This document shows positions 29,215 to 36,672 of a DNA stretch of 64,000 bases, in pieces (positions within the stretch are counted from its first letter, which is position 1; each line of letters starts with the position of its first letter). Source of the DNA: Halorubrum trapanicum (GTDB lineage: Archaea > Halobacteriota > Halobacteria > Halobacteriales > Haloferacaceae). The notes below the pieces were generated by a model. It had not been told where the DNA came from. It saw nothing but the letters and a program-made list of their open reading frames with translations, and did not search any database. The stretch lies in contig NZ_AP017569.1 of NCBI RefSeq assembly GCF_002355655.1, forward strand, positions 1,612,001 to 1,676,000, in the 5' to 3' direction. Made by a program: the position numbers and the translations under genes.

Positions 29215-29240
29215 TGAACCCCTCTGTTTCAGGTGGAGAC
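29215..29240 (-). other. ORB element at orc1 start
   Basis: On the minus strand: GTCTCCACCTGAAACAGAGG then GGTTC. It overlaps the region just before the orc1 ATG (29213), so Orc1 binding here could repress its own gene. It is one of three ORBs at this origin. Confidence 0.75.
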
Positions 29241-29669
29241 GGCCAGATATGTCGCTTGAGACGCCGTCTCCCGTCGGAAATACGCATTCGCGGTCGAAAT
29301 CGAGACCGACCACGTCCAGTTGATACAGTCGAACCAGATGAAGAGATGGTACAAAAGTGTTCCTCTCTGGAGTTGAAACGTCCCCCTCGCACGAGATGTC
29401 GGGGCGATCGCGAGGCGGTTCGGGTTGATCGGTGGGACGGTCGAACCGGTCGAACAGTCGAGAGAAGAGGAACGGCAAGCGTGGAGATATCGTTGGCTTT
29501 TGAAGGGGTTCCTACGGTGTGGCGGGCTTCAGCCGTATCAGCGGCTGACCTCTTAGGCTCGTTATCGCCCGTGACTACCCGTACTCAGACCGGCAGTTCC
29601 GTTGGACAGTTTCGATCCATCGACTTCGACACCCGATTTCCCGTTCCGTCGTGTCGACTCGATCGGGGA

Positions 29670-29700
29670 GACCCCCACACCCCTTTGTTTCGGGTGGAAC
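29670..29700 (-). other. ORB element with G-string, left of the AT-rich core
   Basis: On the minus strand: GTTCCACCCGAAACAAAGGG then GTGTGGGGGTC. The first 23 bases are identical to the ORB at 29903-29930 on the opposite strand. The G-string points outward from the AT-rich segment. A degenerate plus-strand copy (cgtcgaaacagggtggtggg, 29702-29721) adjoins it. Confidence 0.85.
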
Positions 29701-29734
29701 GTCGAAACAGGGTGGTGGGGGTTGGAGGCCGGAT

Positions 29735-29870
29735 TATAATAGCGGTAGTTTTATAATACAAACCATACAACAGTACCCTCGACAATCCTCTCTAGAATAT
29801 ATTTGTGTTGGTGTAGTTGTTTTATTTGTAGATCGAGTAGGAATTATCTTGGTGGACCTAGATCGACCTC
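29735..29870. other. AT-rich duplex-unwinding region
   Basis: This is the most AT-rich stretch near the origin (ttataatagcggtagtttta and ctctagaatatatttgtgtt among others), lying between the two inverted ORBs. In otherwise very GC-rich DNA it is the obvious candidate for initial strand separation. No open frame is present. Confidence 0.8.
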
Positions 29871-29902
29871 CAGCACCGACCTCACCCCCCGGCAGATTGT
29901 GG

Positions 29903-29932
29903 GTTCCACCCGAAACAAAGGGGTGGGGGGCT
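29903..29932 (+). other. ORB element with G-string, right of the AT-rich core
   Basis: Plus strand: GTTCCACCCGAAACAAAGGG then GTGGGGGGCTC. It is the inverted partner of the ORB at 29670-29700, about 200 bases away, and completes the symmetric origin core. Confidence 0.85.
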
Positions 29933-30064
29933 CCACAAAGGCGCGGGAGGCTCCCGAACGATATTCGATAGACCGACGTCACGTCCTGCCAGTCGGCACT
30001 CCACCGCCGGACCGTTCCGACCGACAGCGCCCAGCCACCGAATATCACGGTCGACGCCGATAGT

Positions 30065-30080
30065 TTTACCATCCGGTAAA
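30065..30080. promoter_or_regulatory. Palindromic operator, site 1 (CoA-transferase promoter)
   Basis: TTTACC-ATCC-GGTAAA, a perfect 6-4-6 palindrome upstream of the CoA-transferase gene. The same palindrome recurs at 33863 and, with one change, at 39735, always in the control region of genes in this island. The TetR gene in the middle of the island is the likely source of the binding protein. Confidence 0.75.
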
Positions 30081-30098
30081 CGAACTGTATACTCACCT

Positions 30099-30137
30099 AT
30101 GAAGCGATTCCGCACGCCGAGCGAGGTGGTCCGATGA
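30099..30137 (+). CDS. Possible 12-codon upstream ORF overlapping the CoA-transferase start
   Basis: ATG at 30099 followed by 11 sense codons (MKRFRTPSEVVR) and a TGA at 30135-30137 that overlaps the CoA-transferase ATG (30134) as ATGA. The overlap would allow translational coupling. It may be a leader peptide or chance. No amino-acid run suggesting attenuation is present. Confidence 0.35.
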   Translation: MKRFRTPSEVVR

Positions 30138-31432
30138 CCGATACCGGAGACACCGGAACTGACGACACCGGAACTGACGACACCAGAACTGACGACACCG
30201 GAACCGAGGGTCCCGCGAGTACCGGACGAATCTTGGACGGCGTCACCGTCCTTGACCTCTCGACGTTCGTCACCGGCGGCTTCTGCTCGGCGATGCTCGC
30301 GAACCAGGGCGCGGAGGTCGTCAAGATCGAACAGCCCGGCTACGGCGACGCGGTCCGCCACTCCGGCCCGCCGTTCATCAAGGGGGAGTCGCCGTACTAC
30401 TGGACGCTGAGCTACGGGAAGAAGAGCCTCGAACTCGACCTGAAGAACGAGGACGCGAAGGAGGCGCTGTACGAGCTCGTCGAGGAGGCGGACATCTTCA
30501 TCCAGAACTTCCGCCCGGGCACCGCCGAGCGGCTCGATGTCGACTACGACACGCTCACCGACCACAACGAGGACCTGATCTACCTCGCGATCTCGGCGTT
30601 CGGACAGACCGGTCCGTGGCGCGAGCGATCCGGCTACGACCTCCTCATCCAGGGGATGAGCGGGATCATGAGCGTCACCGGCGAGGCGGACCGGCAGCCC
30701 GTGAAAGTGGGCCTCCCGATGACCGACCTCATCACCGCGATGTGGGCCGCCTTCGGCGCGACGACCGCGCTCTACCGCCGCGAGCAGACCGGCGAGGGCG
30801 AGTACATCGACCTCGGAATGTTAGAGGCCACCCTCCCGTGGCTCACCAAGCAGGCCGGGATGGTGTTCGCGGGCGAGGAGACGAAGCGCATGGGGACGAA
30901 AGACCCCGTCCTCGCCCCCTACCAGACGTTCGAGACGAAGGACGGGTTCATCAACATCTGTATCCTCAACGAGAAGCTCTGGGGCGAGCTCTGCGAGGCG
31001 CTCGACCGCCCGGACCTCCCCGAGGACGACCGGTTCGAGCAGAACGCGGACCGCGTGGAACACTTAGACGAGCTCGAAGCCGAAATCGAGGCCACCCTCG
31101 CCGAGAAGACGACCGACGAGTGGATCGAGGTCATCGCCGAGGACGCCGGCGTCCCCGCGGGTCCGGTGTACAGCGTCGAGGAGGCGCTCAACAGTCCGCA
31201 GATCGAGGCCCGCGGCACCGTCTCCGAGATCGAACACCCCGAACTCGGCGAGGTGCCCGTGATCGAACACCCGCTCAAGTTCCGCAACGCCGAGAGCGGC
31301 TTCGAGCTTCCGCCGCCGCTGCTCGGCGAACACAACCGCGAGGTGTTCCGTGAGCACGGCTACTCGGAGGCCGAGATCGACCGCCTCGCGGAGCTGGGCG
31401 TGTTCGGCGACGACGCGGACGCTGACGACTGA
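30134..31432 (+). CDS. Family III (CaiB/BaiF-type) CoA-transferase
   Basis: A 432-residue enzyme that moves CoA between carboxylic acids. Family features are ILDGVTVLDLSTFVTGGFCS, NQGAEVVKIEQPGYGDAVRH, NFRPGTAERLDVDY, ISAFGQTGPWRERSGYD and the catalytic-Asp segment VGLPMTDLITAMWAAFGATT (Asp about 198). The first 28 residues contain a 5-residue repeat (DTGTD) encoded by four near-exact 15-bp units (30149-30208), probably disordered. It is the first gene of a three-gene operon with the thiolase-like and DUF35 genes, joined by stop-start overlaps, and likely controlled by the palindrome at 30065. It would activate the island's acid substrate, whose identity is unknown. Confidence 0.93.
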   Translation: MTDTGDTGTDDTGTDDTRTDDTGTEGPASTGRILDGVTVLDLSTFVTGGFCSAMLANQGAEVVKIEQPGYGDAVRHSGPPFIKGESPYYWTLSYGKKSLELDLKNEDAKEALYELVEEADIFIQNFRPGTAERLDVDYDTLTDHNEDLIYLAISAFGQTGPWRERSGYDLLIQGMSGIMSVTGEADRQPVKVGLPMTDLITAMWAAFGATTALYRREQTGEGEYIDLGMLEATLPWLTKQAGMVFAGEETKRMGTKDPVLAPYQTFETKDGFINICILNEKLWGELCEALDRPDLPEDDRFEQNADRVEHLDELEAEIEATLAEKTTDEWIEVIAEDAGVPAGPVYSVEEALNSPQIEARGTVSEIEHPELGEVPVIEHPLKFRNAESGFELPPPLLGEHNREVFREHGYSEAEIDRLAELGVFGDDADADD

Positions 31433-32631
31433 TGGCGTCGTCTGCGACCGACTCCACCGAGGTCCGCGTCAGCGGCGTCGGTATGACGCCGTTCGAGAGC
31501 GACTCGGGGCGCTCGCTCACGGACCTGGCCGCCACCGCCGCCGAGCGCGCCCTCGCGGACGCCGCGGTCGACCCGGCCGATGTCGACGCGCTCCACTTCG
31601 GCAACGCCCTCGCCGAGGCGTTGGACGAGAGCACGGGGCTCGCGAACGCGCTCGCGGCCGCGCTCGGGCTCGACGGGGCCTCGGCGGACCGGATCGAGAA
31701 CACGAGCGCGACCGGCGCGAGCGCCTTCCACCGCGGCGTGGCCTCCCTTCGGAGCGGCGACGCAGACGCCGCGCTCGTCGTCGGCGCCGAGAAGATGTCC
31801 GCGGGCGACACGCGGGACGTCACCGAGGCGATCAGCCGCCTCGTCCACCGCCGCGAGTACGCGCAGGGGGTCACGCTCCCCTCCTTCGGCGGCCTCGCCG
31901 CCGGCGCCTACCTCGAACGTCACGACGCGCCCCGCGAGGCGTTCGCCGCGGTCGCCGCCAAGAACCACGCTAACGCGGTCGACAACCCAGTCGCGCAGTT
32001 CCGGAAGTCGATCGACGTCGCGGACGCGCTCGACTCCCCGGTCGTCGCCGCGCCGCTTCGACTGTACGACTGCTGTCCGATGTCCGACGGCGCCGCCGCG
32101 GTCCTGCTGACTCGGGCCGACGCCGACCGCCCTTCCTCGGCCTCCGAGAGAGACGCCGACCGCGTCTCCCCCGCCGTCGCCGGAATCGCGAGCGCGACAG
32201 GGACTCACGCCGTCGCCGAACGCCCGGATCCCCTCTCTATCGACTCCGTCCGGACCGCCGGCGAGCGCGTCTTCGACCGCGCCGGAATCGCCCCGGACGA
32301 CGTCGACGTCGCCTGTATCCACGACGCGTTCACGGTCCTCGAACTGATCGAATTCGAAGAGCTCGGCTTCTACGAGCCCGGGACCGCGTGGGAGGCGACG
32401 CTCGACGGCGACACCGCGCTCGACGGCGACCTCCCGGTCAACCCCGGCGGCGGGCTCAAGGCCCGCGGCCACCCCCTCGGCGCGACCGGCCTCTCGCAGA
32501 TCGTCGAACTCGTGTGGCAGCTGCGGGGGGACCTCCCCGCGGGCCGCCGCGTCGACGGCGCGGAGACGGCGTTCGCGATCAACGTCGCCGGGTTCGGGAA
32601 CAACAGCGTCTGTACGGTGTTGCGCGCGTGA
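31432..32631 (+). CDS. Thiolase-family (SCP2-type) protein lacking the nucleophilic Cys
   Basis: A 399-residue thiolase-fold protein. The N-terminal half shows GVGMTPFESDSGRSLTDLAA, LHFGNALAEAL and GAEKMSAGDTRDV. The C-terminal half shows CIHDAFTVLELIEFEELG, NPGGGLKARGHPLGATGLSQ and AFAINVAGFGNNSV. At the place of the acylated Cys (VEAACASG in relatives) the sequence is IENTSATG, giving Ser92 instead, confirmed in the DNA as an AGC codon. Together with the downstream DUF35 gene this resembles thiolase-like retro-aldolases (Ltp2-type) or archaeal thiolase/DUF35 complexes more than a normal beta-ketothiolase. The start ATG overlaps the upstream TGA. Confidence 0.88.
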   Translation: MASSATDSTEVRVSGVGMTPFESDSGRSLTDLAATAAERALADAAVDPADVDALHFGNALAEALDESTGLANALAAALGLDGASADRIENTSATGASAFHRGVASLRSGDADAALVVGAEKMSAGDTRDVTEAISRLVHRREYAQGVTLPSFGGLAAGAYLERHDAPREAFAAVAAKNHANAVDNPVAQFRKSIDVADALDSPVVAAPLRLYDCCPMSDGAAAVLLTRADADRPSSASERDADRVSPAVAGIASATGTHAVAERPDPLSIDSVRTAGERVFDRAGIAPDDVDVACIHDAFTVLELIEFEELGFYEPGTAWEATLDGDTALDGDLPVNPGGGLKARGHPLGATGLSQIVELVWQLRGDLPAGRRVDGAETAFAINVAGFGNNSVCTVLRA

Positions 32632-33023
32632 CGGATTCGAACGACACTCCTCCGGAAGAACCCGGCATAGCCACCGACCGCGACCTTCCCGCGGACCACG
32701 CTTTCGCCTGCGCTGACTGCGGGCGACGCTGGTACTACGACCGACGCCGCTGTCCGGAGTGCGACCGCTCGGCGGGCGACGCCGCGACGGTTCGACTCGA
32801 AACGGGGGCGGTCGTCGCGACGACGACGGTCGAGACCACGCCACCGGACGTCCGCGCGCCGAACCACCTCGCGCTGGTCCGGTTTGACGAGGTCCAACTG
32901 ATCGCGCAGGCCGCCGACGGCGACCTGTCTCCCGGTGATCGCGTTCGATTCGACGGTTCTCACCGGCTTCGCGACGAACGCGAGCGGACCGACCCGCGGC
33001 TCGTCGCGGTCGACAACTCCTGA
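32628..33023 (+). CDS. DUF35 / OB-fold acyl-CoA-associated zinc-ribbon protein
   Basis: A 131-residue protein with an N-terminal rubredoxin-like zinc ribbon (FACADCGRRWYYDRRRCPEC) and a C-terminal OB-fold (TVRLETGAVVATTTVETTPP, then LALVRFDEVQLIAQ and LSPGDRVRFDG). This is the DUF35 architecture that binds and channels acyl-CoA for partner thiolases. It starts at a GTG overlapping the thiolase stop (GTGA), so equal expression with the thiolase-like protein is expected, in line with a stable complex. Confidence 0.9.
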   Translation: MTDSNDTPPEEPGIATDRDLPADHAFACADCGRRWYYDRRRCPECDRSAGDAATVRLETGAVVATTTVETTPPDVRAPNHLALVRFDEVQLIAQAADGDLSPGDRVRFDGSHRLRDERERTDPRLVAVDNS

Positions 33024-33033
33024 CGACGGGGAC

Positions 33034-33101
33034 CGATTTCGACTGGAAACCGATTTCGGCTTGAAACTGGTCTCGACCTAAAATCGATCTCGACGGGAAA
33101 C
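33034..33101. repeat. Four tandem 17-bp units
   Basis: Between the DUF35 and TetR stops lie four consecutive 17-bp units: cgatttcgactggaaac, cgatttcggcttgaaac, tggtctcgacctaaaat and cgatctcgacgggaaac. Convergent genes flank it, so it may act at transcript ends or be bound by a protein. No gene is present. Confidence 0.75.
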
Positions 33102-33127
33102 ACCGGCCGAAAAAGGCGACTGCCCGG

Positions 33128-33799
33128 CTACTCCGTCCGTTCCAGCGACTCGAAGATGAACTCGTCCATCGCCTTCCGGGCCTCCTCGGGCGCGTCCTCG
33201 TGACCGAGCGAGATCCGGCGCCCGCGCGCGGCGTGGATGACATCGGTCACCAGCTGACCCATCCGCTCGGCGTCGACATCGCGGAAGACGCCCTCTTCTA
33301 TCCCCTCCTCGACGACTTCGACGATGCTGCCGCGGAGGCGGTCGTAGTGCTCGTTGAACACCTCGCGGTGGTCGCCGTCGTTTTGCGCCTGCGTGTACAG
33401 CTCGTGGTACACCTTCATCCGGTCCCAGTGGCTGAACTCCTCGAACTCGGGCCCGAACAGGCACTGATCGACGCGGGCGCGCAGTTCGGTCCGCGGGTCC
33501 GCGTCCCCGTCGACGACGACGCTCCCCTCGTACTGGTCGATGATGTGTTCGAGGAACGAGGACATGAGGTCGTACTTCCCGTCGAAGTGGTAGTGGATCA
33601 CCTGCCGCGTGAGGTCCATCTCCTCGCCGATGTCGCGCATCCGGAGGTCCTTGTAGCCGTGCTTGCTCAGCGCGCGGAACGTCGCCTCCATGATCACCTC
33701 CTTCGTGTCCTTGGAGGACACCGTCTCGTCGCCGCCGTCGACGTTTTCGCTCGGGGACTCGGCGGACTCTTTCGCCGATCCGCCCTGTGATTCGCTCAT
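33128..33799 (-). CDS. TetR/AcrR-family transcriptional regulator
   Basis: A 223-residue repressor. After about 30 disordered residues the DNA-binding domain reads VIMEATFRALSKHGYKDLRM, RDIGEEMDLTRQVIHYHFDG, KYDLMSSFLEHII, matching TetR helix-turn-helix and the YHFDGKxDL element. The C-terminal helical part (TELRARVDQCLFGPEFEEFS onward) is the ligand and dimer domain, whose ligand cannot be predicted. It is divergent from the amidohydrolase gene, with a perfect palindrome (33863-33878) between them, and two related palindromes lie in the other promoters of the island. It probably represses itself and the whole island until an inducer binds. Confidence 0.92.
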   Translation of the reverse strand: MSESQGGSAKESAESPSENVDGGDETVSSKDTKEVIMEATFRALSKHGYKDLRMRDIGEEMDLTRQVIHYHFDGKYDLMSSFLEHIIDQYEGSVVVDGDADPRTELRARVDQCLFGPEFEEFSHWDRMKVYHELYTQAQNDGDHREVFNEHYDRLRGSIVEVVEEGIEEGVFRDVDAERMGQLVTDVIHAARGRRISLGHEDAPEEARKAMDEFIFESLERTE

Positions 33800-33862
33800 A
33801 CTGACACTCTACGTGTGAGGTACATAATACGATTGCCTCTCTCGACCTACGTTGCCCAGTCA

Positions 33863-33878
33863 TTTACCGTCCGGTAAA
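33863..33878. promoter_or_regulatory. Palindromic operator, site 2 (TetR/amidohydrolase intergenic)
   Basis: TTTACC-GTCC-GGTAAA, between the divergent TetR gene (start 33799) and amidohydrolase gene (start 33913). It abuts an AT-rich GTTTTAACC that could be the amidohydrolase TATA box, so a bound repressor would block it. It is identical to site 1 in both half-sites. Confidence 0.8.
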
Positions 33879-33912
33879 GTTTTAACCTCTTGGTCAAACC
33901 CTATTATCGAAC

Positions 33913-35268
33913 ATGACACAGACGATCGTGCGAAACGGGACCGTGGTCTCGCTCGACCCGGACGTGGGTGAGTTCGAGGAGGCCGACGTCCTGATCGAGG
34001 ACGGGGAAATCGTAGAGGTCGGAACCGGGCTTGCGGCGTCGAACGCGGAGGAGATCGACGCGTCCGGGAAGATCGTCGTCCCCGGCTTCGTCGACTCGCA
34101 CATCCACCTCGCGCAGACGCAGGTACGCGGGATCGCCGGCGACTGGTCACTCATGGGCGAGTACTTCGACCACATGCTCGGCAACATCACCGGGCTCTAT
34201 CAGCCCGAGGACATGTATCTCGGCGGCCTCTACGGCGCCTTCGAGAAGCTCTACACCGGGACGACGACGGCGCTCGACTGGTCGTACCCCAACACGCTCG
34301 AACACGGCGAACGCGCTGTCGACGCGCTGCAGGACACCGGCCTGCGTGCCGTCTACACCTACGGCCCGCCGGGCGACGACGCGGCGAAGTGGTGGTACGA
34401 GAGCGACGTCGGCCTCCCCGAGGCGAAGATCCGGAGCCTCCACGAGGAGAAGATCCGCGACGACGACCTGCTCAGCCTCGCGCTCGGGCTCCGCGGCCCG
34501 GACTTCTGCACCCCCGAGACCGCCCGGGAAGACCTCGAACTCGCCCGCGACCTCGGCGTCCTCTCGACGATCCACATGGGCGCGGCGCTGTGGCCGTCCT
34601 CGGAGTACGGCGACGACTACCAGGGCTTCGGCGCCATCGAGGACATGCTCGGCCCCGACGTCAACGTCGCCCACGGGAACCACTTCACGCAGGAGGACAT
34701 CGACCACGCCGTCGAGCAGGGGGTCTCCTTCTCCTCGACGCCGGAGGTCGAGATGCAGATGGGGCACGGCATCCCAGTCACCGGGAAGGTGCTCGAAGCG
34801 GGCGGCCGCCCGGCGTGGGGCGTCGACGTCTGCTCGAACGTCAGCGGCGACATGGGGAGCCAGATGCGGATCGGGCTGCAGCTCCAGCGCATGTTCGACA
34901 ACCAGGCGGTCTTGGAGGGCGACGAGGAGGTCACCGAGGTGAGCATCTCCGCGCGCGACACCTTAGAGATGGCCACGATCGAGGGCGCGAAGGCGCTCGG
35001 GCTCGACGACGAGATCGGAACGATCACGCCCGGCAAGCGCGCCGACCTCGTCCTGTTCGACGCCGACGACTTCATGACCGCCCCCAGCCACAACCCGGTC
35101 CAGACCGTCGTGTTCCAGACCGACCCCTCGCACATCGACACCGTCCTCGTCGACGGCGAGGTCGTCAAGCGCGACGGCGAGCTGACGAACCCGAAGGTCG
35201 ACGAGGAGTTCGACCGCTTCGTCGCTTCCGGCGAGCGCCTCCTCGACGAGGCCGGGATCGACCTGTAA
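33913..35268 (+). CDS. Amidohydrolase-superfamily metal-dependent deaminase/hydrolase
   Basis: A 451-residue enzyme of the cytosine-deaminase/ATZ-TRZ type. The beta-sandwich start (VRNGTVVSLDPDVGEFEEAD) and end (GKRADLVLFDADDF) flank a metal-binding barrel with VVPGFVDSHIHLAQTQ (His63, His65), LSTIHMGAAL, VAHGNHFTQEDI and WGVDVCSNVSGDM supplying ligands. The family usually deaminates or dechlorinates rings or opens cyclic amides. The substrate here is unknown. The FAH-family gene follows 30 bases later, so both share a transcript controlled from the palindrome at 33863. Confidence 0.9.
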   Translation: MTQTIVRNGTVVSLDPDVGEFEEADVLIEDGEIVEVGTGLAASNAEEIDASGKIVVPGFVDSHIHLAQTQVRGIAGDWSLMGEYFDHMLGNITGLYQPEDMYLGGLYGAFEKLYTGTTTALDWSYPNTLEHGERAVDALQDTGLRAVYTYGPPGDDAAKWWYESDVGLPEAKIRSLHEEKIRDDDLLSLALGLRGPDFCTPETAREDLELARDLGVLSTIHMGAALWPSSEYGDDYQGFGAIEDMLGPDVNVAHGNHFTQEDIDHAVEQGVSFSSTPEVEMQMGHGIPVTGKVLEAGGRPAWGVDVCSNVSGDMGSQMRIGLQLQRMFDNQAVLEGDEEVTEVSISARDTLEMATIEGAKALGLDDEIGTITPGKRADLVLFDADDFMTAPSHNPVQTVVFQTDPSHIDTVLVDGEVVKRDGELTNPKVDEEFDRFVASGERLLDEAGIDL

Positions 35269-35298
35269 CGTCACTGACCGACGACACCCACACTTCAC

Positions 35299-36183
35299 AT
35301 GCGAATCGGACAATACCGAACGACGGACGAACAGACACCGTGGCCCGGCGTCGCGACCGACGACGGCGTGGTCGACCTCGCCGAGGCCGGCGCCGCCGCC
35401 GGAATCCACGTGCCCGACCGAACCAGCGACCTCCTCGCCGACTGGGAGTGGCGCCGGAAGGCCGACCTCGCGGTCGAACACGCCGCGGAGACGGGGGTCG
35501 GCGTCCGCGACCCCGCCGACCTCCACCGCGCCGCCCCCGTCGACGACCCGCAGAAGGTCGTCTGCGTCGGGCTGAACTACCGCGACCACGCCGAGGAGGG
35601 CGACAACGAGATCCCGGACGAACCCGTCCTCTTCTCGAAGTTCCCCACCTCGGTCGTCGGCCCCGACGACGCGGTCCGGTGGGACCCCGAGTACACGGAG
35701 AAAGTCGACTACGAGGCCGAACTGGTCGCCGTGATCGGCGAGCGCGCCCGCCGCGTCGACCCCGAGGACGCCCTCGACCACGTCGCCGGCTTCACCGTCG
35801 GCAACGACGTCTCCGCGCGCGACCTCCAGCACGGCGACGGTCAGTGGGTCCGCGGGAAGAGCCTCGACACCTTCGCCCCGACCGGTCCCGACCTCGTCAC
35901 GACCGACGAGATCGACGACCCCCACGACCTCGAGATCTTCGCCGAGATCAACGGCGAACGCCTCCAGGAGTCGTCGACCGAGAACCTGATCTTCGGCGTC
36001 GACGAGCTGATATCCTTCTGTAGTCGGGCGTTCACGCTCGAACCCGGCGACCTCGTCTTTACGGGCACGCCGCCCGGCGTCGGTGTCTACCGCGAGCCCC
36101 CCGTGCTGCTCGGCGACGGCGATTCCGTTACTATCGGCGTCGAGGGCGTCGGCGAACTCACGACCGAGTTCGAGACGGAGTAG
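35299..36183 (+). CDS. Fumarylacetoacetate hydrolase (FAH)-family protein
   Basis: A 294-residue protein with the FAH fold. VVCVGLNYRDHAEEGDNE opens the catalytic domain. The metal ligands lie in VDYEAELVAVIG and AGFTVGNDVSARDLQ, followed by GKSLDTFAPTGPDLVTTDEI and FTGTPPGVGVYREPP. Members cleave C-C bonds in beta-diketones, hydrate or decarboxylate pathway intermediates, or isomerise them, often in ring-degradation pathways. The position directly behind the amidohydrolase suggests it acts on that enzyme's product or a later intermediate. Confidence 0.92.
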   Translation: MRIGQYRTTDEQTPWPGVATDDGVVDLAEAGAAAGIHVPDRTSDLLADWEWRRKADLAVEHAAETGVGVRDPADLHRAAPVDDPQKVVCVGLNYRDHAEEGDNEIPDEPVLFSKFPTSVVGPDDAVRWDPEYTEKVDYEAELVAVIGERARRVDPEDALDHVAGFTVGNDVSARDLQHGDGQWVRGKSLDTFAPTGPDLVTTDEIDDPHDLEIFAEINGERLQESSTENLIFGVDELISFCSRAFTLEPGDLVFTGTPPGVGVYREPPVLLGDGDSVTIGVEGVGELTTEFETE

Positions 36184-36307
36184 ACTTCTCGGCTCGTCGG
36201 AGTTTATAAATGATCGCCGGCGTGGCGGCCCCGTTGAAGCTGGGTTCTTCGGACGCGTTCGTACATCCTAACCAAGCTACAAGTGTCCTCGTGCTGTTAC
36301 ACCGCCA

Positions 36308-36580
36308 ATGGAAGATCTGTATCTCTACACCGGCTCATTCGCCGTAATCGGAACCTCGATGGGAGGGCCAGCGGTAGCGTCGGTCGCCGCTGGCGATCGC
36401 AGCATCCCGATACTGCTCATGGCGATCGGTGGGGTTGGAATGCTCGCCGTCGCCGGCTACGAATCGCTTCAAACCGACCCAGAAGAGTTCACTGCCTCTC
36501 CTATCGTCCTTCTGGCGTTGGTCGGTGCTGCCTGTTTGACTCTTCTCGGAACAGTACTCCCTGTGGTGACTGATTTTTAA
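36308..36580 (+). CDS. Small membrane protein, three TM segments
   Basis: A 90-residue hydrophobic protein, MEDLYLYTGSFAVIGTSMGG onward, with three probable membrane helices (about 8-28, 33-50 and 66-86) and little else. Its base composition is visibly less GC-rich than neighbouring genes, which may mark an acquired gene. It is unrelated in sequence to the island enzymes. The function is unknown. Confidence 0.6.
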   Translation: MEDLYLYTGSFAVIGTSMGGPAVASVAAGDRSIPILLMAIGGVGMLAVAGYESLQTDPEEFTASPIVLLALVGAACLTLLGTVLPVVTDF

Positions 36581-36672
36581 GTGGCCTCGATTGACCGAAA
36601 TCGGAACAGCTTCTCTGCCGAGAATTTCAACGGAGCCCGTATAGCGAATTCCTCTACAGCTCCGGCCGTTCA

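Larger units (their letters stand above)
29214..29940. other. Probable chromosomal replication origin (oriC1 type)
   Basis: No gene lies in this interval. It begins directly upstream of orc1 and contains one ORB next to the orc1 start, then a pair of near-identical ORBs in inverted orientation, each ending in a G-rich string, around an AT-rich segment of about 140 bases. This architecture (initiator gene, inverted ORBs with G-string, AT-rich unwinding element) is that of known haloarchaeal origins. The neighbours polB and sec11 also match. The remaining 30.0-30.1 kb holds the promoter of the CoA-transferase gene. Confidence 0.88.

Noticed and set aside
29355-29395. A further ORB (ctctggagttgaaacgtccc)
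   Set aside because: It has the GAAAC core, but the G-rich end is replaced by C-rich bases. Too weak to call.
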